Notes under the pieces: generated by a model
Databases searched by the model: none
The model's input: the letters and a program-made list of their open reading frames with translations, nothing else
What the model was told of the DNA's origin: nothing
Made by a program: the position numbers and the translations under genes
Shown here: one piece after another, positions 1 to 5,395 of the stretch
How positions within the stretch are numbered: the stretch's first letter is position 1
How the letters are laid out: every line of letters begins with the position of its first letter
Source of the DNA: CAXQZM01 sp964228455
GTDB lineage: Bacteria > Pseudomonadota > Alphaproteobacteria > UBA7985
Direction of reading: 5' to 3'
Length of the DNA: 5,395 bases
Assembly: GCA_964228455.1 (NCBI GenBank)
Contig: CAXQZM010000010.1
Coordinates: 1-5,395 of the forward strand

Positions 1-1
1 G

Positions 2-262
2 TGGGATATTCCCGCTGAGCCTATTTTGACTCTTGAGGAGGCGATCAAGGATGAACAACTCATAACTCGAGGTTATTATAAAAGCACTTCTGAAAATTCA
101 GAGGTACGTTTGCCTTCTGCCCCCTTTCAAATGAGCCAAGGTGGACCAGTAATTAACAAAGCTCCACCGACCTTAGGTCAAGACAGTAGAGAAGTACTAA
201 AGGCGATCGGCATGAATGAAAATGAAATTGATCTGCTTTTTTTGGAGAGGATAGTGGAGTGA
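2..262 (+). CDS. CaiB/BaiF family III CoA-transferase, C-terminal fragment (5' partial)
   Basis: The reading frame is open from base 2 to the TGA at 260-262 and gives 86 residues; the gene begins upstream of the window. The residues before the first possible internal start (TTG at 26) read on naturally as WDIPAEPI, so that TTG is not the true start. The fragment matches the C-terminal pattern of family III CoA-transferases: a T-x-E-E-A-x-x-D motif, then a Q-L-x-x-R-G turn, a proline-centred strand (RLPSAPFQMS), an A-P-x-L-G-Q-D motif and a closing helix ending in a G-M-N-E-N-E-I-x-x-L pattern. Family members move CoA between carboxylic acids (formyl-CoA:oxalate, carnitine, succinyl-CoA donors). 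The catalytic aspartate lies in the missing N-terminal part, so activity and substrate cannot be judged. Its stop overlaps the start of the lactonase gene, which places it in the same operon. The family call is fairly secure; the substrate is unknown. Confidence 0.82.
   Translation, partial: WDIPAEPILTLEEAIKDEQLITRGYYKSTSENSEVRLPSAPFQMSQGGPVINKAPPTLGQDSREVLKAIGMNENEIDLLFLERIVE
244..250 (+). promoter_or_regulatory. Ribosome binding site of the SMP-30-type gene
   Basis: GGAGAGG lies 11 bases before the ATG at 262 and 8 bases before an in-frame GTG at 259. A second GGAG at 256-259 is too close to either start to be useful. The site lies inside the end of the CoA-transferase gene. It does not by itself decide between ATG 262 and GTG 259. 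Confidence 0.5.
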
Positions 263-1137
263 TGCTCGAGTTAACTGCCGTTCCTTTGTACACACTTCCA
301 GAATCTTTTCGACATCGTGGTAAACCGTCTCCCTGGGCAGAGATGACGCGGCCAGGACATAAAATGCATTCATTTCTTGAAGGTGCATTCTTTGACGTAG
401 ACCAAAATCTTTGGCTTTCCGATGTGCCCTACGGGCGCGTTTTTCGAATATCACCAGAAGGTCACTGGGAGGTGATGCATAAAATAGATGGAGAGCCTCA
501 CTCGATGCGGATTACTAAAGACGGGAGGCATATTGCTGTCGATCACAGGCATGGCCTGATCGAATTTACGGGATATGATAGTTTCAAGGTTTTGAGCGAT
601 GGTATTGATAATCAACCGTTTCTAGGTCTCTCAGATATGTGCCTTGATGATGATGGAAGCTTATGGTTTACAGATAGTGGCAGGAGTTCCATTAGTAATC
701 CAAGTGGTCGTGTTTATCGTCTATGTCAAAAGGGAACTCTTAGATTGTTAATTGATTGTGTGCCTTATTCGAATGGTATTTGCCTGTCTCATGATAGAAA
801 TTTGGTTTATGTAGCTGCTACCCGTACAAATCAGGTTTGGCAATTTTCCTCAAGGCTTCCAGAAGTTGGCCATCCTATGGTAGGTACTTTCATTCAACTT
901 TCTGGTGGTTTAGGCCCGGATGGTTTGGCTAGCAACTCTTTGGGATGGTTAGCAGTTGCTCAAGCACAAGCAGGGCGTTCCTATTTGTTTGATAAAGTTG
1001 GAGATAGACTTGCTGAGATCAGATTGCCCAAAGGACTTTGGACAACCTCGGTAGCATTTCATCCCAATAATGATCGGTTATTATATATAATTGATGCGGA
1101 GCATGCTTCAGTTTTCAGTTGCGTAATTCCAGTTTGA
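262..1137 (+). CDS. SMP-30/gluconolactonase/LRE-family lactone hydrolase
   Basis: A 291-residue six-bladed beta-propeller protein of normal family length, probably cytoplasmic since no signal peptide is visible. The three expected metal ligands can be placed: E40 in EGAFFD, N171 in PYSNGICLS and D220 in GPDGLA (compare human SMP30 Glu18, Asn154, Asp204). Blade repeats of the type D-D-D-G-S-L-W-F-T-D are clear near residues 129-138. The family hydrolyses sugar or other lactones with a divalent metal. At the position of the family's N-D substrate pair this protein has S124-D125, so specificity may differ from gluconolactonase. ATG 262 overlaps the preceding TGA by one base; GTG at 259 would add one residue. 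The next gene follows after 8 bases. A role in opening a lactone made by a dehydrogenase in the same operon is plausible but inferred. Confidence 0.85.
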   Translation: MLELTAVPLYTLPESFRHRGKPSPWAEMTRPGHKMHSFLEGAFFDVDQNLWLSDVPYGRVFRISPEGHWEVMHKIDGEPHSMRITKDGRHIAVDHRHGLIEFTGYDSFKVLSDGIDNQPFLGLSDMCLDDDGSLWFTDSGRSSISNPSGRVYRLCQKGTLRLLIDCVPYSNGICLSHDRNLVYVAATRTNQVWQFSSRLPEVGHPMVGTFIQLSGGLGPDGLASNSLGWLAVAQAQAGRSYLFDKVGDRLAEIRLPKGLWTTSVAFHPNNDRLLYIIDAEHASVFSCVIPV

Positions 1138-1145
1138 GTAGGGAA

Positions 1146-2045
1146 ATGAAAAAAGAGAATTTATTTGGGTATGTACCGGCAATAGCAACACCCTTTAATA
1201 AAAAGGGTGAAATAATGGAAGATGCTTTCGTTGATTTATTCGAATTTCTTATAGAACGCGGTGCGACATGCGTCTGTATTGCAGGTGATAATGGAGAAAG
1301 CTGGTCACTGTCCGCTGAAGAGCGAGGGCGCCTCGTCCGCGTGGCAAAGGATACTTCTCGGGGCCGTGTCCCAATTATGATGGGCATTTCTGCACCGACA
1401 ATTGATGCTTCACTATCCTACATTAGAGCCGCGGAAGAAAACGGCGCAGATGTGTTGCTATCTATGCCGCAAACCTACGTCTTAAAAGCTTCTGACGCAG
1501 AATTAATGGCGAGATTTGATAAAGTATCCGAGGCAACTAATAAGCCTCTTGTTCTATACAATTCACCGCGTCGAATGGGTTTCTCACTAACAATCGATCA
1601 GACTGAAACCCTACTGAACAATCACCATGTAATAGGGATCAAAGAGAGCCAGCGCGATTTTTTCTATCATACGCATGTGCTCGAACGACTTGGCGATAAG
1701 ATGTCGGTAATGACGGGTCCATGTCATTATATCATGCCAGCTTTTGGTTTGGGTGCGAAAGGTTTTATCGCCACTGGTCCTGAATTCACAGATTTGCTTC
1801 CTTCAGAAATGGCATCTGTTGGGCTTGATAAGCCAGGTGAAATCTATCGTAAAACACATTATCAGTTAACGGTACTTTATGAGCTATTGATGGGTACCGC
1901 AACTTGGCCAGCCGCATTTAAAGCGGCACTTAATTTAATTGGTCAGCCAGCTGGTATGCCCCGTGATCCGGTACTGCCGGCAACAGATGCCGATATTGAT
2001 AAAATCAAGCGCTGCTTTGATAACTTAGGTATTCAATACGTATGA
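1146..2045 (+). CDS. DapA-family Schiff-base lyase/deaminase (candidate pyrroline-4-hydroxy-2-carboxylate deaminase)
   Basis: This 299-residue TIM-barrel protein has the usual length of the dihydrodipicolinate synthase/N-acetylneuraminate lyase family. The Schiff-base lysine is K166 (VIGIKES), the catalytic tyrosine is Y138 (LVLYNSP), and R143 sits at the position of E. coli DapA Arg138. The glycine loop reads GDNGE (residues 47-51) instead of GTTGE, so the threonine pair at the active site is replaced by D48 and N49. The DapA Tyr107 position appears to be T110, next to Y111. These changes argue against lysine biosynthesis. Known relatives include sugar-acid aldolases and dehydratases, 4-hydroxy-2-oxoglutarate aldolase, and the deaminase LhpC of hydroxyproline breakdown. 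The last fits best because an LhpBEF-like dehydrogenase follows directly, but this is inference. ATG 1146 is chosen because the family N-terminus (G-Y-V-P-A-x-A-T-P-F) starts just after it; TTG codons at 1119 and 1134 would overlap the lactonase gene. Only a weak or very close purine stretch precedes it (1140-1144). Confidence 0.85.
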   Translation: MKKENLFGYVPAIATPFNKKGEIMEDAFVDLFEFLIERGATCVCIAGDNGESWSLSAEERGRLVRVAKDTSRGRVPIMMGISAPTIDASLSYIRAAEENGADVLLSMPQTYVLKASDAELMARFDKVSEATNKPLVLYNSPRRMGFSLTIDQTETLLNNHHVIGIKESQRDFFYHTHVLERLGDKMSVMTGPCHYIMPAFGLGAKGFIATGPEFTDLLPSEMASVGLDKPGEIYRKTHYQLTVLYELLMGTATWPAAFKAALNLIGQPAGMPRDPVLPATDADIDKIKRCFDNLGIQYV

Positions 2046-2332
2046 TACGCCTTATTCCCGATAGCGTTAGCCAGATTGAGCGCGCAGAAGAGATTTGTTT
2101 CAAATTTGATGGTCAACAAATAAAAGCTCATAAAGGCGAAACAATTTTGGTCGCGCTGATGAAAAACGGTATAAACCATTTGCGTGATGCGCCAATGGAT
2201 GGCAAGCCACGCGGAGCTTTTTGCTGTATGGGTCTATGTCAGGAATGCGTTGTTAAAGTCGATGGAAAGTTGGTCGAAAGTTGTGAGACGATAGCGACCG
2301 ATGGACTGATTGTCCAATCTTTGAGGCACTAG
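2042..2332 (+). CDS. Small (2Fe-2S)-binding subunit of an FAD-dependent amine/imino acid dehydrogenase
   Basis: A 96-residue ferredoxin-fold protein of the HcnA/LhpF/opine oxidase small-subunit type. After a beta-rich start (FKFDGQQIKAHKGET, near residues 20-34) comes the cluster-binding loop C61-C62-x3-C66-x2-C69, with a last ligand at C81 (VESCET). C61, C66, C69 and C81 are the expected [2Fe-2S] ligands. C62 is an additional cysteine next to the first ligand, where a glycine often stands. In larger homologues such as the alpha subunit of heterotetrameric sarcosine oxidase this domain is fused to the N-terminus of the FAD/NAD subunit; here it is a separate gene. The start is in an ATGA overlap with the DapA-like gene and has only a weak AGG at 2027-2029 upstream, which suggests translational coupling. 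It likely carries electrons between flavins or to an acceptor. The family is clear; the exact enzyme is not. Confidence 0.85.
   Translation: MIRLIPDSVSQIERAEEICFKFDGQQIKAHKGETILVALMKNGINHLRDAPMDGKPRGAFCCMGLCQECVVKVDGKLVESCETIATDGLIVQSLRH
2323..2326 (+). promoter_or_regulatory. Ribosome binding site of the FAD/NAD(P) subunit gene
   Basis: GAGG ends 9 bases before ATG 2336, a suitable spacing, and supports that start. It is inside the end of the small [2Fe-2S] subunit gene. Confidence 0.5.
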
Positions 2333-2335
2333 ATC

Positions 2336-3757
2336 ATGATTGAGACCTGCGATGTCGCAATAATTGGTGCTGGTCCTGCCGGAGCAAATGCAGGTATTAT
2401 GGCGGCTAGCCAAGGTTGCCATACAATCATCATAGACGAGCAAGCAATGCCTGGTGGCCAGATTTGGCGTGCCAAAAGTGAGGCTATTAAATCGGCTCCT
2501 ATGACGCCGGAAATTATCGATGGGGATAAGCTCCGCGTATCCATAGCCGAAAGCAATTTAACACACATTGCTAACGCTAGGGTTTGGCAAATAGAGCGGG
2601 AATTAGACGAGTGGGTTCTTCATTTCATTATAAATGGGCGCTCAGAAAAAATTGGAGCTAAGGTGCTCATTTTAGCCACGGGAGCGCGAGAATATGTTCA
2701 ACCAACACCGGGATGGACCTTGCCTGGCGTTATTGGATTGGCGGGGGCAACCGCATTGATGAAACGAGATCTGCTCACACCTGGCAAAAGAACTGTTGTC
2801 TCTGGAACGGGACCATTGGTATTCTTTGTAGCAAGCGAGATACGACGTCTTGGTGGTGAGGTAGCTGCAATTGTAACGCCAAATAGTCGTGCTGACTGGC
2901 TTCGTGCGTTGCCTTCCATGTCGTACCGTATAGACCTTCTGAGGCGTGGTTTCGTTTGGGTTGCAGATCTTCTGCTAGCCGGCATTCCAATCTTTTGGCG
3001 TCATGCTATAAAACAGATTGATGGAGAAACCAAAGTTCAGTCGGTGAAAGTCACCAAGTTAGGCAATGATTGGTCACCGAAAGGTCCAGCCCATTTGTTA
3101 GAAGCAGACAGTGTTTGCCTAGGGCATGGGTTGCAAGCTGCAAGTGAAGCTTCTCAACTTTTGGGTATCGACGTAAAATATCAACTTGAACTAGGTGGGT
3201 GGGTGCCAGAAGTTCAGGAAGACGGTAGTACGAAAATTAACGGACTATTTATCTGTGGTGATGGAGCTGGTATTCGAGGTGCGGCAGCAGCAGAAATTCA
3301 AGGGAAATTAGCAGGACTTTCTGCTGCGAAATCTATAAGGCCTGAGGTCAATTCCTCAAATTCGGCACTGCTGAATAGCTATCGACGAGCATCAAGGTTT
3401 GGAATGGCAATGACTGGTTTAAGTATACCGCGGAAGGGCTTTCAAAAATTGATAACGCAAGAGACAATCGTGTGCAGATGTGAGAGTCTGCTGCGCTGTG
3501 ATATCGAAAACGAGATCGAAACAGGCGCGGCTACTACCAATGCTGTCAAATCTGGATCGAGAGCGGGGATGGGGCCGTGCGGTGGAAAATACTGTCAGTC
3601 AACTATAGCCAAAATAATAGCTGATAGGGAAAATCAGTCTGAAGAAAAAATTGCACCCCCCACACCTAGACCTCCTTTGCGGCCTGTTTCGGCATCTGCG
3701 CTTTCAGGCGAGTTTGAATATACAGATTTACAAATACCGAAACCCGCTCCGCTATGA
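2336..3757 (+). CDS. FAD/NAD(P)-binding oxidoreductase with C-terminal BFD-like [2Fe-2S] domain (HcnB/LhpE/opine oxidase subunit A type)
   Basis: A 473-residue protein of usual length for this subunit. The N-terminal FAD fold shows GAGPAG (residues 11-16) and an acidic strand end D34-E35; ATGAREY follows at 114-120. A second dinucleotide fold begins at 153 with GTGPLV (157-162), a motif lacking the usual third glycine. CGDGAG (308-312 region) is the C-terminal FAD contact. After a linker, C380-x-C382 and C415-x4-C420 form a BFD-like [2Fe-2S] site. A proline-rich tail closes the protein (440-473). By analogy with dye-linked proline dehydrogenase PDH1, this subunit probably passes electrons on from the DAO-type subunit rather than binding the amine itself. 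It starts 3 bases after the small [2Fe-2S] gene and overlaps the next gene by 4 bases (ATGA). HcnB, LhpE and OoxA/NoxA are all possible nearest relatives; the sequence alone does not separate them. Confidence 0.88.
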   Translation: MIETCDVAIIGAGPAGANAGIMAASQGCHTIIIDEQAMPGGQIWRAKSEAIKSAPMTPEIIDGDKLRVSIAESNLTHIANARVWQIERELDEWVLHFIINGRSEKIGAKVLILATGAREYVQPTPGWTLPGVIGLAGATALMKRDLLTPGKRTVVSGTGPLVFFVASEIRRLGGEVAAIVTPNSRADWLRALPSMSYRIDLLRRGFVWVADLLLAGIPIFWRHAIKQIDGETKVQSVKVTKLGNDWSPKGPAHLLEADSVCLGHGLQAASEASQLLGIDVKYQLELGGWVPEVQEDGSTKINGLFICGDGAGIRGAAAAEIQGKLAGLSAAKSIRPEVNSSNSALLNSYRRASRFGMAMTGLSIPRKGFQKLITQETIVCRCESLLRCDIENEIETGAATTNAVKSGSRAGMGPCGGKYCQSTIAKIIADRENQSEEKIAPPTPRPPLRPVSASALSGEFEYTDLQIPKPAPL

Positions 3758-4848
3758 CTGAGACTTATGATTTAGCCATCGTTGGCGGTGGAATTATGGG
3801 CTGCAGTACCGCATTACGACTTGCTGAAGATGGTATGAAAACAATTGTTTTAGATCAGGGGGATTTAGGGCAGGGTGCATCAGGGGTAAATGCGGGAACA
3901 CTATCGCTGCAGATCAAGCGCGTGCAGCTTATGCCATACGCGCTTAAGGGCCATAGTGAATGGGAAGCCATGGGCGAGGCCGTTGGATTTAAAAAGACGG
4001 GTGGTTTTACGCTTGCTTTTACGGAACATGAGGCTGAACTTTTGTACGAACGTCAGGCTTTGAAGGCCGATGCGGGCGCACCGATTACATTTGTGTCCAA
4101 TAATGCACTGCGAGCTGCGGAGCAAAATCTCAGCCATAAAGTTCTGGCCGCAAGTTACTGTCCTGAAGATGGTTACGCAAATTCATCACTCACCGGTCAA
4201 TATTATCGCTTACGTTTAAAAGAGAACGAAGTGCAGTTTCGTGAGAAATGCAATGTTAAATTAATCACTAGAAATAGCTCTGGCTTCAATTTAACAACTT
4301 CCTGCGGCACTGTCCACGCAACGCGTCTGCTTTTAGCAGCAGGGGCCTGGCTTAAACCCATAGCTGCTCATCTAGGTGTTGATTTGCCGGTCCGTGCGCG
4401 TGTCAATACTGTGTCTGTGACAGAGAGAATGCCTCCTCTCATATCCAGTATCGTCGGTCACGCAACTGGACTTTTAACCATGAAACAGAAAAGCAATGGT
4501 ACAATTCTCATTGGTGGCGGATGGCAAGGACAGGGAGTTCCGCAAGATGGACGCGGGAATGTTACAGCAAAAACGCTGATCCCAAATCTATCCCTTGCAC
4601 AACATGTGTTGCCAGAGCTTTCAAATGCGCGTGTGACACGTAGCTGGGTTGGCTTCGAGGCAAATGTACCAGATTTTTATCCACTTGCTGGTGCTTTGCC
4701 GGGCATTGAAAATGCTTTTGTGCTGGGATGTGTAAGGGGAGGTTATACAATTGGCCCTTACATGGGTAGATTAATGGGTGACTATATTCTTGGGCAAGAG
4801 CCGGAATTGCCTTTGTTTGACCCAGGACGTGAGTTTAGTGAGGTATGA
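3754..4848 (+). CDS. DAO-family FAD-dependent oxidoreductase, substrate-oxidising subunit (LhpB/HcnC/opine oxidase subunit B type)
   Basis: A 364-residue D-amino acid oxidase-fold protein. The FAD-binding start is IVGGGIMGCSTA with GGGIMG at 11-16, D34 at the end of the second strand, and GASGVNAGTL (41-50) in the place of the family's A-S-x-x-N-A-G segment. A second FAD contact, LLLAAGAWL, lies at 193-201, and the C-terminal GCVRGGYTIGP segment (326-335) contacts flavin in relatives. Such subunits oxidise a C-N bond of an amino or imino acid to an imine. Electrons then go to the partner FAD/[2Fe-2S] subunits encoded just upstream. It is somewhat shorter than HcnC (about 417 residues), which with the DapA-like neighbour makes an imino acid dehydrogenase more likely than cyanide synthesis. 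The start overlaps the previous stop (ATGA) and has no visible Shine-Dalgarno sequence, so it is probably read by coupled reinitiation. Substrate unknown. Confidence 0.87.
   Translation: MTETYDLAIVGGGIMGCSTALRLAEDGMKTIVLDQGDLGQGASGVNAGTLSLQIKRVQLMPYALKGHSEWEAMGEAVGFKKTGGFTLAFTEHEAELLYERQALKADAGAPITFVSNNALRAAEQNLSHKVLAASYCPEDGYANSSLTGQYYRLRLKENEVQFREKCNVKLITRNSSGFNLTTSCGTVHATRLLLAAGAWLKPIAAHLGVDLPVRARVNTVSVTERMPPLISSIVGHATGLLTMKQKSNGTILIGGGWQGQGVPQDGRGNVTAKTLIPNLSLAQHVLPELSNARVTRSWVGFEANVPDFYPLAGALPGIENAFVLGCVRGGYTIGPYMGRLMGDYILGQEPELPLFDPGREFSEV
4840..4843 (+). promoter_or_regulatory. Ribosome binding site that favours ATG 4851 for the SDR gene
   Basis: GAGG lies 7 bases before ATG 4851 but only 1 base before the in-frame ATG at 4845. 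The spacing favours 4851, although 4845 would give the ATGA overlap seen at two other junctions. Confidence 0.5.
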
Positions 4849-4850
4849 TT

Positions 4851-5395
4851 ATGAAGAATAAGGTTGAAGAACTGTGCCGTTTAGATGGGAAGGTAGCTAT
4901 TGTTACTGGTGGTGGATCTGGGATCGGAAGAGCTACTGCAAAGGTTTTTGCAGATGCGGGTGCGAAAGTAGTTGTAACTGGACGTCGTAATGATCTCATA
5001 AAAAGTGTGGCCAATGAAATAAATGGACACGCTATAGCTTGCGATGTTTCAAATCATGCACAGGTTAAACACGTATTCAGTGAGGCTCTTAAAGTCTTCG
5101 GAAAGGTGGATGTGTTAGTGAATAATGCCGGTGGCCCAGGTCCAATCGCTCAGGTAGCAGATGTTGACATGAATGCTTGGGTTGAGTGTCTCACCATCAA
5201 CTTGGTTGGGGCCATGCATTGCCTCCAAGAAGCCGCTAAAATTATGATTGCGCAAGAAGCGGGGTCCATAATAAATATGTCATCGCTTATGGGAGTGCAG
5301 GGTTATCCAATGCGCTCTGCCTATGTAGCAAGTAAATTTGCTTTGGTTGGCGTAACGGAAACAATGGCCAGAGAACTTGGTAAATATAATGTGCG
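4851..5395 (+). CDS. Short-chain dehydrogenase/reductase (SDR), 3' partial
   Basis: The frame is open from ATG 4851 to the window edge and gives 181 full codons of a protein that is normally about 250 residues. Classical SDR motifs are in order: cofactor loop TGGGSGIG (19-26), D65 in CDVS, NNAG (91-94), N117, S145 and Y158-x3-K162 (YVASK). The serine stands 13 residues before the tyrosine, so the catalytic tetrad N-S-Y-K is complete. After the second strand the sequence is VVTGRR (41-46), with a glycine and arginines where NAD-specific enzymes usually have aspartate, so NADP(H) is somewhat favoured. An alternative ATG at 4845 adds two residues and overlaps the previous stop. The enzyme would oxidise an alcohol or reduce a ketone of a pathway intermediate; an alcohol-to-lactone step feeding the SMP-30-type enzyme is possible but not shown. 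The substrate cannot be read from the sequence. Confidence 0.9.
   Translation, partial: MKNKVEELCRLDGKVAIVTGGGSGIGRATAKVFADAGAKVVVTGRRNDLIKSVANEINGHAIACDVSNHAQVKHVFSEALKVFGKVDVLVNNAGGPGPIAQVADVDMNAWVECLTINLVGAMHCLQEAAKIMIAQEAGSIINMSSLMGVQGYPMRSAYVASKFALVGVTETMARELGKYNV

Noticed and set aside
26..262. Complete 78-residue small protein starting at TTG 26
   Set aside because: The frame stays open to the window edge and the upstream residues continue the CoA-transferase C-terminal pattern, so it is a truncated large gene.
1119..1145. Upstream TTG start (1119 or 1134) for the DapA-like gene
   Set aside because: The extra residues are not part of the family N-terminus, the region overlaps the lactonase gene, and ATG 1146 sits just before the conserved first strand.
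1138..1145. Promoter or terminator in the largest intergenic gap
   Set aside because: The gap is only 8 bases; there is no room for a promoter and no hairpin with a T-run is visible at this or any other junction.
1146..2045. Housekeeping dihydrodipicolinate synthase (lysine biosynthesis)
   Set aside because: The GTTGE loop is replaced by GDNGE, the Tyr107 position appears altered, and all neighbours are catabolic oxidoreductases rather than lysine genes.
2698..2985. Minus-strand open frames, such as 2698-2985, 197-454, 1115-1387 and 3901-4137
   Set aside because: They lie opposite well-supported genes, show no recognisable domain and have biased, shadow-like compositions.
2042..4848. Hydrogen cyanide synthase hcnABC
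   Set aside because: Gene order and domains match, but so do other members of the group. The DAO subunit is clearly shorter than typical HcnC, and the DapA-like, lactonase and SDR neighbours fit imino acid or opine breakdown better. Not fully excluded.
1..5395. CRISPR array, insertion sequence, tRNA or long repeats
   Set aside because: No repeated units, inverted ends, transposase frame or tRNA-like fold was seen; almost every base is in one of seven co-directional genes.

Overview
This is a compact, single-strand stretch of a catabolic operon from a bacterium, most likely a proteobacterium. The inference rests on gene families and layout: a three-gene flavin/iron-sulfur amine dehydrogenase next to a DapA-family enzyme, a CaiB/BaiF CoA-transferase and an SDR. 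Base composition looks to be in the mid-40s % G+C by eye. I cannot name a genus, and an alphaproteobacterium is only a guess.

Layout, all on the + strand with almost no non-coding DNA: (1) the last 86 codons of a family III CoA-transferase (2-262); (2) an SMP-30/gluconolactonase-type lactone hydrolase (262-1137); (3) a DapA-family pyruvate-type Schiff-base lyase or deaminase (1146-2045); (4) a small [2Fe-2S] protein (2042-2332); (5) an FAD/NAD(P)-type oxidoreductase with a C-terminal BFD-like [2Fe-2S] domain (2336-3757); (6) a DAO-fold FAD oxidoreductase (3754-4848); (7) the first 181 codons of an SDR dehydrogenase (4851 to the window edge). Junctions are overlaps (TGATG or ATGA) or gaps of 2-8 bases, so the genes are almost certainly cotranscribed and partly translationally coupled. 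I see no promoter, terminator, RNA gene, repeat or mobile element.

Genes 4-6 form the subunit set seen in D-hydroxyproline dehydrogenase (LhpBEF type), opine oxidases, dye-linked proline dehydrogenases and hydrogen cyanide synthase (HcnABC order). The DapA-family gene directly upstream recalls the bacterial trans-4-hydroxy-L-proline route, where an imino acid is oxidised by such a dehydrogenase and the resulting pyrroline carboxylate is opened by a DapA-family deaminase. The lactonase, SDR and CoA-transferase do not belong to that pathway. The operon may therefore serve a related but different substrate, such as an amine or imino acid attached to a sugar acid, lactone or acyl-CoA-processed carbon skeleton. 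The DapA-like protein also carries a GDNGE sequence where lysine-biosynthetic DapA has GTTGE, so its chemistry is probably not that of DapA.
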